In this document: positions 8,231 to 16,850 of the stretch, one piece after another
Layout of the letters: the number at the start of each line of letters is the position of its first letter
Numbering within the stretch: position 1 is the stretch's first letter
Assembly: GCA_003240695.1 (NCBI GenBank)
Contig: QFNC01000023.1
Coordinates: 1 to 46,655 of the forward strand
Origin: Pseudoxanthomonas suwonensis
GTDB taxonomy: Bacteria; Pseudomonadota; Gammaproteobacteria; Xanthomonadales; Xanthomonadaceae
Length of the DNA stretch: 46,655 bases
Direction: 5' to 3'
Notes under the pieces: model-generated
Told to the model about the DNA's origin: nothing
The model's database searches: none
The model's input: the letters and a program-made list of their open reading frames with translations, nothing else
Translations under genes and position numbers: made by a program

Positions 8231-8637
8231 CGCATGACCGGCGCTTTGCAACATTGAAAAACACCTCGCCTAGGGTCGGGCGCGGCGCTTTTTTCGCCAC
8301 GACTGGCACCGACAGCGACGACCGCGGCACTTCGAGGGTCGGCGCAAGCGCCCAACGCCACACGACTGGCGGTCCATACGCGATCCGATGCGCACTGGGT
8401 ACCGCTTGGCCTGTCGAAAACGTCCGATTCGCGTCTGCTCGAAATGTCGCCATCCGGCGTGGTGGTGCAGGCGTCATTGTTGATCAGTGCGAGTTTGATC
8501 ATGTCCTGGGCGATGTTGGCCGGGTCGAACGTGGCAACCACCCGGGCCTACGAGTGGACGATCGTCCGCCATGCAATCGCATCGCAGCTTCATTCAGGGA
8601 TGCGCCGTCCCGCCAATCCATGGTTATCCAAGGTTTT
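8231..8637. other. gene-free remainder of the rdd-lptG convergent region
   Basis: There is no gene here that I can support. Near 8283-8330 is a decayed copy of the 42-bp unit (GCGCTTTTTTCGCC followed by GGCACCGACAGCGAC). At 8556-8567 there is a perfect 12-bp palindrome GGACGATCGTCC. Short open frames exist on both strands but have no ribosome binding site or family resemblance. Confidence 0.6.
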
Positions 8638-9738
8638 CTAGCGCGCGCGTCGCCCGAACAGCCAACCGGACAGGCCCAGCATCAGCACGATCGGCGATGC
8701 ATATGCCAGCGGGTACGGCACGTGGAAGGCCGCGGCCATGCGCTGCGCCATCATCTGCAGCGTGAGAAACCCCAGCGCGAACACGATGCCCAGGAACAAC
8801 CGCTTGCCCGCACCGCCGCTGCGCAGGTTGCCGAAGGCGAACGGAATCGCCGCCAGACACAGCGCCAGCACGTTGACGGGATAGAACCAGCGGCCCCAGT
8901 AGTGTTCTTCGTATTGGGATGCTTCCAGGCCATTGCGCTTGCGGTAGTCGATGCCTTCGCGCAGCGCCGCCATCGACAGATACCGGGGTCGCGCCACGCT
9001 GGCCGCGAGGGTGGTGTCGTCCAGCTGCGACTGCCAGCGTTCTTCGGCAGCCTGCGACTGGCTGACCGAGCGCTCGTGGAACACGGTGCGCTGCACGTTG
9101 CGCATGATCCACGCGCCATCGCGGTGTTCGGCCGTTTCGGCGCTTGCGATCGATTTGAGCCGTCCATCGGTGTCGAATTCGTACAGGCGCACGCCCTGCA
9201 GCTCTAGCCAGCGCATATTGCCGTCGTTGCGCTCCTCGCCGGTGCCGGCATTCAGGAACGTGTTGCCCTCGCGCGCCCACAGGCCCGAGTACTGGGCCAC
9301 GATCATGTCCTTGGAGCGCGCCGATGCCTTCATGCCGTCGGCGCGGCGCTGGCCCCAGATCGCCAGGGTTTCGCCGTTCAGCACCATGACGGCCGTGAGC
9401 AGCGCCATCAACACTGCCACCGACAGGCTGATGCGGCGCTTGGACAGGCCCAGCGCGCGCAACGCGGTCAATTCCGACCCGGCTGCCAGCTGTCCCAGCG
9501 CCATCAACGCGCCCACCACTGCCGCATAGGGAAACAGGTAGTAGATGCGGCGCGGCAGGGTGTACAGCACGTTGGTCACCGCACCGGTGAAGTCGTAGTT
9601 GCCCTCGCCGATGTCGCCGATTTCCGACAGCAGCGCACTCAGCGCATCCAGGCCCAGCAGCACCAGCCAGGCCATCAGCACCGCCAGCAGCACGGCACGG
9701 CCGATGTACAGATCGTGCAGGCGCGCAAAGCGCTTCAT
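8638..9738 (-). CDS. lptG: LPS export ABC transporter permease LptG
   Basis: Inner-membrane half-permease which with LptF and the ATPase LptB2 extracts LPS and hands it to LptC/LptA. It has 366 aa: three N-terminal membrane helices (starting MKRFARLHDLYIGRAVLLAV), a periplasmic beta-jellyroll (~120-270), and three C-terminal helices, as in the YjgP/YjgQ family. The coupling-helix region GSELTALRALGLSKRRI (~90-106) is typical. The start at 9738 overlaps the lptF stop by 4 nt (ATGA), showing translational coupling; a longer in-frame start further upstream would lie inside lptF. The paralogue immediately upstream is lptF. Confidence 0.95.
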   Translation of the reverse strand: MKRFARLHDLYIGRAVLLAVLMAWLVLLGLDALSALLSEIGDIGEGNYDFTGAVTNVLYTLPRRIYYLFPYAAVVGALMALGQLAAGSELTALRALGLSKRRISLSVAVLMALLTAVMVLNGETLAIWGQRRADGMKASARSKDMIVAQYSGLWAREGNTFLNAGTGEERNDGNMRWLELQGVRLYEFDTDGRLKSIASAETAEHRDGAWIMRNVQRTVFHERSVSQSQAAEERWQSQLDDTTLAASVARPRYLSMAALREGIDYRKRNGLEASQYEEHYWGRWFYPVNVLALCLAAIPFAFGNLRSGGAGKRLFLGIVFALGFLTLQMMAQRMAAAFHVPYPLAYASPIVLMLGLSGWLFGRRAR

Positions 9739-10829
9739 GCCTTGGCTCCTGCGTGTCGACGTTGCCGCCCCAGACTGCCATCGCGCCAGTACAGCCACAG
9801 CGACAGGCCCAGCAGGGGCAGCAGCAGCCACCACAGCCCTGCTGCCACCGGCACCTTGCCGACGGCCAGCCAGTCCGCACCCAGCAGCGTCAACATGGTG
9901 GCGAACAGATAGGCCAGGAATCCCACCAGGATGCGGCCATGCCGTGCCTGCCGCGGCGGGCTGCGCGCCAGCGGCAGGGCCAGCAGCGCGAATGCCAGTG
10001 CCAGCAGCGGCGGTGCCAACCGTCTGTGGAATTCCGCAGCCGCCTGCGGCCGTGCGTCGGCCAGCAGCTCGCCGGTGGACGCCAGGGCGGGATCATCGCC
10101 GGCACGTTCGTCTTCGGATGTCGGCAGGCGGATGTCGTTGGCAGCGTAGCGCATCAGGCGGTAATTCTTGCCCTGATGCAGCGGTCCTTCCACGCGGAAG
10201 CCGTCGGTCAGGGTGAGAAAGCGGTCTCCGGCGGCATCCAGCGTCATCACTCCGGTCTGCGCGGTGGTCACGTCCAGGCGCTCCTGGTCCTGGCGATGCA
10301 CGAACACCCGGCCCAGCTGACGGCCGTCTGGGGACAGCGTACCCACATAGACCACGCCACCTCCGCCGGGCAACTCGATGAACTTGCCGGCCTCCAGCCC
10401 GGAGATCAGCAGGCTGCGGTTGGCGGCGGCCAGCATCGCCTCGGACTGCCGGTTGGCCAGCGGTCCCAGCCACAGCGAGCACAGTGCAATCACCACCAGC
10501 ACCGGCATGGTCACCAGCAGCAACGGCCGCAGCAGCCGGCGCGGCCCCATCCCGACCGATGCCAGCACCGGCATTTCCGCGTCGCGGTAGAGACGGCCAG
10601 CGGCCAGCATCAGGCCCAGCATCAAGGCCAGGGGCAGGATCAGCGGCAGGAAGGCCAGCACCCGCAGCCCGAGCTGCGACAGCAGCAGGGCGGGCGGCAC
10701 CTGCCCGCGCGCGATCTCGCCCAGCACGTCGGCCACGATCCCGCCCAGGCTGACCATCATCAACACCACCAGCGCGGCGAAACAGGCTTGGGCGAATTCG
10801 CTGGACAGGTAGCGGTCGAGGGTGGACAT
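9735..10829 (-). CDS. lptF: LPS export ABC transporter permease LptF
   Basis: Partner permease of LptG in the Lpt LPS bridge. It has 364 aa and the same 3 + 3 membrane-helix layout around a periplasmic jellyroll (~130-265). It starts MSTLDRYLSSEFAQACFAAL and contains RLYRDAEMPVLASVGMGPRR (~80-99), the family's coupling-helix motif. An AAGGTG Shine-Dalgarno-like element lies about 12 nt before the ATG. It is first in the lptF-lptG operon, divergent from pepA across 127 bp, the usual gammaproteobacterial arrangement (lptFG next to pepA). Confidence 0.95.
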   Translation of the reverse strand: MSTLDRYLSSEFAQACFAALVVLMMVSLGGIVADVLGEIARGQVPPALLLSQLGLRVLAFLPLILPLALMLGLMLAAGRLYRDAEMPVLASVGMGPRRLLRPLLLVTMPVLVVIALCSLWLGPLANRQSEAMLAAANRSLLISGLEAGKFIELPGGGGVVYVGTLSPDGRQLGRVFVHRQDQERLDVTTAQTGVMTLDAAGDRFLTLTDGFRVEGPLHQGKNYRLMRYAANDIRLPTSEDERAGDDPALASTGELLADARPQAAAEFHRRLAPPLLALAFALLALPLARSPPRQARHGRILVGFLAYLFATMLTLLGADWLAVGKVPVAAGLWWLLLPLLGLSLWLYWRDGSLGRQRRHAGAKA

Positions 10830-10956
10830 GCGGGCGGGGGCACCTTGCTAGACTTGGCGGCTGTCCTGCATCGCGGCATGGACCGGCATCCACCGATGCC
10901 CGGCTGGCCGCCGCCGCGATCCAGTCCAAACCGCATAGTCTACGGAACTGTCGTCC

Positions 10957-12450
10957 ATGAGCCTCGAATTCGCCCTGAACCAGACCCCGCCTGCCGCAGC
11001 CGGCGTCGATTGCGTGATCGTCGGCGCCTATGCCGGCAAGGACGACGCGCCCGACACGCTGACCCTGGCCGGAAGTGCCCTGGACGAAGCCAGCGGCGGC
11101 CGCCTGAGCGCCCTGCTGGAACGCGGCGACATCTCCGGCAAGACCGGCAGGACCGCCCTGCTGCACGATCTGCCCGGCATCGCCGCGCCGCGCGTGCTGG
11201 TGGTGGGGCTGGGCGAAGAAGGCAAATATGCCGTGCCGCAATACCTGAAGGCGGTGGCCGATGCCGTGCGCACGCTGAAGACCGGCACGGTGAAAACGGC
11301 GCTGTTCACGCTCAGCGAGGAGGCGGTGAAGGACCGCGACACCGCCTGGGCGATCCGCCAGGCCGCCATCGCCGCCGACCACGCCATGTACCGCTACGTG
11401 GCCACGCTGGGCGCGAAGAACAAGAAGCGCAACGAAACCGGTCTGGAGCGCCTGGACATCGCCGGCAGCGACGCTGCTGCACTCGCGCAGGGTCGGGCCA
11501 TCGCCGCCGGCGTGCGCTTCGCCCGCGAACTGGGCAACCTGCCGCCCAACATCTGCAATCCGGAGTACCTGGCCGAGCAGGGCCGCATCTTCGCCAAACG
11601 CTTCGACAAGGCCGAGTGCGAGGTGCTGGACGATGCGCAGATGCAGGAGCTGGGCATGGGCTCGCTGCTGGCCGTGGCGCGCGGTTCCGCCAACAGGCCG
11701 CAGCTGCTAGTGCTGAAGTGGAACAACGGCGGCGATGCCAAACCCTATGTGCTGGTCGGCAAGGGCATCACATTCGATACCGGCGGCATCAATCTGAAGA
11801 CCCAAGGCGGCATCGAGGAAATGAAGTACGACATGTGCGGCGCCGCCAACGTGATGGGCGCGTTCGTGGCGGCGGTGGGCATGGCGCTTCCCATCAATCT
11901 GGTCGTGATCGCCGCAGCGGTGGAAAACATGCCCGACGGCAACAGCTACCGCCCCAGCGACGTGATCACCAGCATGTCCGGCAAGACCATCGAAGTGGGC
12001 AACACCGATGCCGAAGGCCGCCTGATCCTGTGCGATGCGCTGACCTACGCGCAGCGCTTCGAACCGGAAGCGCTGGTCGACGTGGCCACGCTCACCGGCG
12101 CCTGCATGGTGGCGCTGGGCCGCTATGCCACCGGGGTGATGAGCAAGCATGACGATCTGGCCCGCGAACTGATCGACGCCGGCGAAACCGTGTTCGACCG
12201 CGCCTGGCAGCTGCCGCTGTGGGACGAATACCAGACCCAGCTCAATTCCGCCTTCGCCGACGTGTACAACATCGGCGGCCGCTGGGCCGGTGCGGTCACC
12301 GCCGGCTGCTTCCTGTCGCGCTTCACCGAAGGCCAGCGCTGGGCGCACATGGACATCGCCGGCGTGGCCAATGGCGAAGGCAAGCTGGGCATGGCCACCG
12401 GCCGGCCGGTGGGCCTGCTCAGCCAGTGGCTGCTGGATCGGGCCGGGTAA
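10957..12450 (+). CDS. pepA: Leucyl aminopeptidase (M17 family)
   Basis: Cytosolic Mn/Zn-dependent aminopeptidase; the E. coli orthologue is also a DNA-binding accessory factor in Xer recombination and carAB control. It has 497 aa against about 503 in E. coli. The M17 signature NTDAEGRL is at residues 349-356; the metal-binding Lys/Asp segment GKGITFDTGGINLK (~268-281) and AMKYDMCGAA-type region (EEMKYDMCGAANVMG) precede it. The N-terminal domain (1-165) is less conserved, as usual. It is the first gene of the plus-strand pepA-holC-GDT1-valS run. Confidence 0.97.
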   Translation: MSLEFALNQTPPAAAGVDCVIVGAYAGKDDAPDTLTLAGSALDEASGGRLSALLERGDISGKTGRTALLHDLPGIAAPRVLVVGLGEEGKYAVPQYLKAVADAVRTLKTGTVKTALFTLSEEAVKDRDTAWAIRQAAIAADHAMYRYVATLGAKNKKRNETGLERLDIAGSDAAALAQGRAIAAGVRFARELGNLPPNICNPEYLAEQGRIFAKRFDKAECEVLDDAQMQELGMGSLLAVARGSANRPQLLVLKWNNGGDAKPYVLVGKGITFDTGGINLKTQGGIEEMKYDMCGAANVMGAFVAAVGMALPINLVVIAAAVENMPDGNSYRPSDVITSMSGKTIEVGNTDAEGRLILCDALTYAQRFEPEALVDVATLTGACMVALGRYATGVMSKHDDLARELIDAGETVFDRAWQLPLWDEYQTQLNSAFADVYNIGGRWAGAVTAGCFLSRFTEGQRWAHMDIAGVANGEGKLGMATGRPVGLLSQWLLDRAG

Positions 12451-12483
12451 CGCGCTCGGCCTGGCCCTGTTTCCACAGCCCGC

Positions 12484-12915
12484 ATGACCGCTCCCCGCGC
12501 CGACTTCTACCTGATCGCCAAGCCGCGCTTCCGCGACGAGCCGCTGCGGCTGGTGTGCGAACTGGTGCGCAAAGCCTACGACGCCGAGCTGTGGACGCTG
12601 GTGCTGGCCCGCAACGACGCACAGGCCGAACTGCTGGACGACCTGCTGTGGGACATGGGCGATGATGCCTACATCCCGCACCAGATCGCCGGCCGCGACG
12701 AAGACGACGACCTCACCCCGGTGCTGATCGCCACGCCCGACAGCGACATCCCGCTGCGGCCGCTGGTGATCAATCTGCGCGACGCGCCGGTGCAGGGCGC
12801 CTTCGACCGCGTGCTGGAAGTGGTGCCCGCCGATCCGTCCGCGCGCGGCCCGCTGCGCGAGCGCTGGAAGCAGTACCAGGCACGCGGCTTCACCCTCAAC
12901 AAATACGACATGTGA
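12484..12915 (+). CDS. holC: DNA polymerase III chi subunit
   Basis: Chi pairs with psi (HolD) and links the clamp loader to SSB. It has 143 aa and starts MTAPRADFYLIAKPRFRDEP; the family features are the N-terminal beta strand, RKAYDAELWTLVLARNDAQA, LDDLLWDMGDDAYIPHQIAG, and a C-terminal W-K-x-Y-x-x-x-G segment (RWKQYQARGFTLNKYDM). It is located 33 bp after pepA and before valS, the conserved pepA-holC-valS order. A candidate psi gene is present 3.6 kb away at 16566-16850. Confidence 0.95.
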   Translation: MTAPRADFYLIAKPRFRDEPLRLVCELVRKAYDAELWTLVLARNDAQAELLDDLLWDMGDDAYIPHQIAGRDEDDDLTPVLIATPDSDIPLRPLVINLRDAPVQGAFDRVLEVVPADPSARGPLRERWKQYQARGFTLNKYDM

Positions 12916-12928
12916 ACGGGTGCCCACG

Positions 12929-13207
12929 ATGAAAGTGATGCTGATGATCTTCATCACCGTATTTCTGGCCGAAATCGGCGACAAGACCCAGCTGGCCACC
13001 ATGCTGTTCGCGGCCGAGGGCAAGGCCAGCGGCTGGCAGGTGTTCCTGGCCTCGTCGTTGGCACTGGTGCTGGCCGCCGGCATCGGCGTGCTGGCCGGCG
13101 AGGCCATTTCCCGATTCGTCAGCCCGCAGACCCTGAAACTGATCGCCGGCATCGGTTTTGTCGCCATCGGCGCCTGGACCCTGTATTCGGCCTGGAAACC
13201 CGCATGA
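12929..13207 (+). CDS. Half-size TMEM165/GDT1 (UPF0016) family membrane protein
   Basis: It has 92 aa (95 if a GTG at 12920 is used) and three hydrophobic helices. The family motif E-x-G-D-K-T/S is present once (FLAEIGDKTQLATMLFA, residues ~10-26). Full-length members have two such repeats; this is a single-repeat form, expected to work as a homodimer or with another half. Family members transport Mn2+ and/or Ca2+ against H+; the bacterial ones studied export manganese. The substrate here is inferred only. The TGA overlaps the valS ATG (ATGA at 13204-13207). No clear Shine-Dalgarno decides between the two starts. Confidence 0.85.
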   Translation: MKVMLMIFITVFLAEIGDKTQLATMLFAAEGKASGWQVFLASSLALVLAAGIGVLAGEAISRFVSPQTLKLIAGIGFVAIGAWTLYSAWKPA

Positions 13208-16071
13208 ACACCCTTGCCAGCAGCTACGATCCCGCCGCCATCGAATCGCGCCTGTACGCGCAGTGGGAATCGGCCAACCTGTTCGCGCCGCGCGGCGACG
13301 GGCCGGCCTACACCATCCTGCTGCCGCCGCCGAATGTCACCGGCACCCTGCACATGGGCCACGCCTTCCAGCACACCCTGCAGGACGCGCTGATCCGCTA
13401 CCACCGCATGCGCGGTTTCCGCACCCTGTGGCAGATGGGCACCGACCATGCCGGCATCGCCACCGAAATGGTGGTCAGCCGCAATCTGGCCATTGCCGGC
13501 AGCGGTGAAACCCGCGATTCGCTGGGCCGTGACGCCTTCATCGCCAAGGTGTGGGAATGGAAACAGCATTCCGGCGACACCATCGAACGGCAGATGCGTC
13601 GGCTGGGCGCGTCCGGCGACTGGTCGCGCAGCGTGTTCACCATGGATCCGATGGCCAGCGACGCGGTCACCGAAGCCTTCGTGCGGTTGCATGAAGAAGG
13701 CCTGATCTACCGCGGCAAGCGGCTGGTGAACTGGGACCCGGTGCTGAAGACGGCCATTTCCGATCTGGAGGTGGTGAGTCAGGAAGAGGACGGTTTTCTG
13801 TGGTCGATTCGCTACGATGTCATCGATCCCGAGCCCGGCGCGCCGGATCATGTGGTCGTGGCCACAACACGCCCGGAAACCATGCTGGGCGATACGGCCG
13901 TGATGGTGCATCCGGATGACGAACGCTATCAGTCGCTGGTTGGAAAGCGGGTGCGGCTGCCGCTGGTCGGACGCGAGATTCCCGTGATTGCCGACACTTA
14001 CGTGGATCGCGAATTCGGCACCGGCGTGGTGAAGGTCACGCCTGCACATGATTTCAACGACAACGCCGTAGGCAGGCGCCACGGACTGCCAGAGATCAAC
14101 ATCTTCACTCCTGATGCCCGGGTGATTGGCAGCCACACAGGCGTCAACTTCGGCCACATTGCTGCAACGCCGATGGAGGCATTGGAGCACGGTATCCCAA
14201 TTGCAACCTGGATCGACTCGATTCCCGTGGCTTACCGTGGCATGGACCGCTTCGATGCACGCAAGGCGATTGTCGCGGACCTCGAAACAGCCGGCCTGCT
14301 CGTGGAAACCAAGCCGCACAAGCTGCAGGTACCGCGCGGCGACCGCAGCGGCCAGGTGATCGAACCCTTCCTCACCGACCAGTGGTTCGTGAAAATGGAC
14401 GAATTGGGTCGGCGCGGGCTGGAACTGGTCGAATCTGGAAGTATCCGCTTCGTGCCGCCGAACTGGATCAACACCTACCGCCACTGGCTGGAGAACATCC
14501 AGGACTGGACCATTTCGCGGCAGCTGTGGTGGGGCCATCGCATTCCGGCGTGGTTCGATGCGCAGGGCAACGCGCATGTCGGCCGCACCGAAGCCGAAGC
14601 CCGTGCACGCGCAGGCCTCGGCGACGAGGTGCCGCTGACCCAGGATGACGACGTGCTGGAAACCTGGTTTTCCTCGGCACTGTTCCCGTTCTCCACCCAG
14701 GGCTGGCCCAACGAGGACGCGATGGGCGAGCGCGGCTTCGACATCGCCCTGCCGACGTCGGTGCTGGTGACCGGTTTCGACATCATCTTCTTCTGGGTGG
14801 CGCGGATGATCATGCTCACCGACCGGCTGACCGGTCTGGTGCCGTTCCGCGACGTGTACATCACCGGGCTGGTGCGCGACAAGGACGGGCAGAAAATGTC
14901 CAAGTCGAAGGGCAACATTCTCGATCCGCTGGACATCATCGACGGCATCGCCATCGATGCGCTGGTGGCCAAGCGCACCACCGGGCTGATGAAACCCGAG
15001 GACGCGCCCAAAATCGAGAAGGCCACGCGCAGGGAATTTCCCGACGGCATTGCAGCGCACGGGGCCGATGCGCTGCGCTTCACCATGGCGGCGCTGGCCG
15101 GGCCGGGCCGGGACATCAAGTTCGACCTGGCCCGTGCAGACGGTTACCGCAATTTCTGCAACAAGCTGTGGAATGCCACCCGTTTCGTGCTGATGCACAC
15201 CGAAGGCGTTGCCGCGGCACACGGTGCGCCGCAGCCGCAGACCGATGCCGAACGCTGGATCCTGGCGCAGCTGGACCGCACCTGTGCCGAAGCCGCGCAG
15301 CAGTTTGCCGACTACCGCTTCGACCTGCTGGCGCAGACGCTGTACGAATTCGCCTGGAACCAGTTCTGCGACTGGTTCGTGGAATTGGCCAAACCCGCAT
15401 TGAATGGGTCCGATGCCGCCGCGGCCGACTCCACCCGTCACACCCTGCTGTACGTGCTGGACGCATTGCTGCGCCTGCTGCATCCGCTGATTCCGTTCGT
15501 GACCGAGGAGTTGTGGCAGCAGATCGCAGGCAAGCGCGGCTGCGCCGGCAGCATCATGCTGCAGCGCTATCCGCAGCCGGGCGACGTGGACGTGGCCGCA
15601 TTCGCCCAAGCCGACGCCGACGTGGAATGGCTGAAGAACATCGTGTCGGCACTGCGCCGCATCCGCAGCGAGCTGGGCGTGTCGCCGGCGAAACAGGTCA
15701 CATTGCTGGTGCGTGGCGGCGGGGAATCCGAATGTGCACGTCTGGGTCGTGCCGATGCGCAACTGCGCTTCCTCGGCAGGCTGGATCGCATCGCGGTGCT
15801 CGACGGCGAGCCGCCCGCGTCCGCTGTGGCCCGTGTCGGCGAGCTCGACCTGTTCGTACCGCTGGAAGGGATGGTGGATCTGGATGCCGAACGCGTCCGC
15901 CTGGACAAGGAGCTCAAGCGCGTCGAGGCCGAGCAGCTGAAATCGCAGGACAAACTGTCTCGCTTCGCCGACAAGGCCCCGGCGGCGGTGGTGGAGCAGG
16001 AGCGGCAGCGCCTGGCCGACTGGTCGGCGCAGCTGCAGGCCCTGCGCAGCCAGCGCAAGCGACTGGGTTGA
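13204..16071 (+). CDS. valS: Valyl-tRNA synthetase
   Basis: Class Ia synthetase charging tRNA-Val, 955 aa like E. coli ValS (951). The HIGH motif is HMGH at residues 50-53 (PPPNVTGTLHMGHAF) and KMSKS is at 564-568. The CP1 editing domain spans ~190-375 and contains TTRPETMLGDTAV and TPAHDFND. The anticodon-binding domain and a C-terminal coiled-coil arm (~885-955, LDKELKRVEAEQLKSQDKL) complete it. Residues ~195-375 (about 13790-14330) are written with visibly less GC-biased codons (ATT, CCA, GCA, GTA) than the flanks, suggesting a recombination patch. Translation is probably coupled to the upstream membrane gene. It converges with rimI with a 12 bp gap. Confidence 0.98.
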   Translation: MNTLASSYDPAAIESRLYAQWESANLFAPRGDGPAYTILLPPPNVTGTLHMGHAFQHTLQDALIRYHRMRGFRTLWQMGTDHAGIATEMVVSRNLAIAGSGETRDSLGRDAFIAKVWEWKQHSGDTIERQMRRLGASGDWSRSVFTMDPMASDAVTEAFVRLHEEGLIYRGKRLVNWDPVLKTAISDLEVVSQEEDGFLWSIRYDVIDPEPGAPDHVVVATTRPETMLGDTAVMVHPDDERYQSLVGKRVRLPLVGREIPVIADTYVDREFGTGVVKVTPAHDFNDNAVGRRHGLPEINIFTPDARVIGSHTGVNFGHIAATPMEALEHGIPIATWIDSIPVAYRGMDRFDARKAIVADLETAGLLVETKPHKLQVPRGDRSGQVIEPFLTDQWFVKMDELGRRGLELVESGSIRFVPPNWINTYRHWLENIQDWTISRQLWWGHRIPAWFDAQGNAHVGRTEAEARARAGLGDEVPLTQDDDVLETWFSSALFPFSTQGWPNEDAMGERGFDIALPTSVLVTGFDIIFFWVARMIMLTDRLTGLVPFRDVYITGLVRDKDGQKMSKSKGNILDPLDIIDGIAIDALVAKRTTGLMKPEDAPKIEKATRREFPDGIAAHGADALRFTMAALAGPGRDIKFDLARADGYRNFCNKLWNATRFVLMHTEGVAAAHGAPQPQTDAERWILAQLDRTCAEAAQQFADYRFDLLAQTLYEFAWNQFCDWFVELAKPALNGSDAAAADSTRHTLLYVLDALLRLLHPLIPFVTEELWQQIAGKRGCAGSIMLQRYPQPGDVDVAAFAQADADVEWLKNIVSALRRIRSELGVSPAKQVTLLVRGGGESECARLGRADAQLRFLGRLDRIAVLDGEPPASAVARVGELDLFVPLEGMVDLDAERVRLDKELKRVEAEQLKSQDKLSRFADKAPAAVVEQERQRLADWSAQLQALRSQRKRLG

Positions 16072-16083
16072 TTCCGAAGGCTG

Positions 16084-16569
16084 CTACAGCAGTTCCATCG
16101 CCATCACCAGCGCGTCCTCGCGGCGGCCGTCGTGATCCGGGTAATAGCGCGGACGGCGGCCGATTTCGTTGAATCCGGTGGCGTGGTACAGGGCGATGGC
16201 GGCGGCATTGCTGGGGCGCACTTCCAGGAACAGGCGCTGTGCCCCCTGCGTGCGCGCTAGGCGGATCAGCGTGTGCAACATGGTGCGACCCAGGCCGCGG
16301 TTCTGCAGCTCAGGTCGCGTGCACAGATTCAGCACATGGCCTTCGTCCGCGGCCACGCTGAGCAGGCCGTAACCCAGAATCCGTCCCTCCTGCTCCAGCA
16401 GCCAGGCCGAATAGCCGGCACGCAGGCAGTCCAGGAAAATCGTGCGTGTCCAGGGAAAGGCATAGGCCCGGATTTCGACCGCAAGTACCGCATCCAGATC
16501 GGATTCGCGCATCATGCGCAAGCTGATGCCATCCAGCGCGGTCTGCCCGGCAGGGCCGATCATTTTCAT
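16084..16569 (-). CDS. rimI: Ribosomal protein S18 alanine N-acetyltransferase (GNAT)
   Basis: It acetylates the N-terminal Ala of ribosomal protein S18 using acetyl-CoA. It has 161 aa and a GNAT fold: AFPWTRTIFLDCL (~35-48, the conserved RimI F-x-W segment), beta4 DEGHVLNLCTRPELQNRGLGRTML with the pyrophosphate-binding Q/R-x-x-G-x-G/A (~80-103), EVRPSNAAAIALYHATGF (~120-137) and a YYPDH tail typical of RimI. The start at 16569 overlaps the upstream gene's stop as ATGA, which settles the start over a longer open frame. It is the last gene of pssA-(holD)-rimI, and holD-rimI linkage is known in E. coli. Confidence 0.92.
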   Translation of the reverse strand: MKMIGPAGQTALDGISLRMMRESDLDAVLAVEIRAYAFPWTRTIFLDCLRAGYSAWLLEQEGRILGYGLLSVAADEGHVLNLCTRPELQNRGLGRTMLHTLIRLARTQGAQRLFLEVRPSNAAAIALYHATGFNEIGRRPRYYPDHDGRREDALVMAMELL

Positions 16570-16850
16570 GGCAACGATGCATCCCGCCGCAACATGCGCA
16601 GCTGCGGCCACAGCGCCCGCTTCCCGGCTGGATCACGGCGCAGGGCGTGCCGGTCGGCAATCTGCGGCAGTCCCCCTGCATCGCGGACACCGGCTGCGCG
16701 CAGCAGGGCATGCAGAAAGGCATCCGCCTCGCCCGCTGGGGTGACGGATGTCACGCATCCTTCATTCCGATTCGCTGCATGTCCTTCCAGCACATGCAAG
16801 GACAGTCCCATCGCCTGCAGTGCCCGGCACTGGAACGCATCCCAGCTCAT
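16566..16850 (-). CDS. Candidate DNA polymerase III psi subunit (HolD-like), short and divergent
   Basis: It has 94 aa. No single strong motif is present, but three things point to psi: position immediately upstream of rimI with an ATGA overlap (the E. coli holD-rimI arrangement); an N-terminal segment MSWDAFQCRALQAMGLSLHV resembling the psi start (aromatic, then L-x-x-L/M-G-x-x-x-x-x-L); and a C-terminal RDPAGKRALWPQL (72-84) like the conserved L-x-x-x-P-x-x-R/K-x-x-L-W of HolD. The middle is shortened relative to E. coli HolD (137 aa). Psi would bridge chi (HolC, 12484-12915) to the clamp loader. Its start overlaps the pssA stop (ATGA at 16847-16850). It could alternatively be an uncharacterised lineage-specific protein. 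Confidence 0.6.
   Translation of the reverse strand: MSWDAFQCRALQAMGLSLHVLEGHAANRNEGCVTSVTPAGEADAFLHALLRAAGVRDAGGLPQIADRHALRRDPAGKRALWPQLRMLRRDASLP

Noticed and set aside
7321..8541. Minus-strand frame of about 400 codons through the 42-bp array (and a second one at 7532-8254)
   Set aside because: The repeats are open in several frames on both strands because the unit is a multiple of three and stop-poor, and the frame overlaps the RDD gene. No start signal or homology supports it.
8231..8637. tRNA or structured RNA gene in the gap before lptG
   Set aside because: I found no T-arm consensus, cloverleaf pairing or CCA-like end on either strand.
11707..15762. Very long minus-strand open frame antisense to pepA, holC and valS
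   Set aside because: It is a GC-rich shadow: low-complexity His/Gly/Arg composition, no family motif, no ribosome binding site, and it crosses three certain genes on the other strand.
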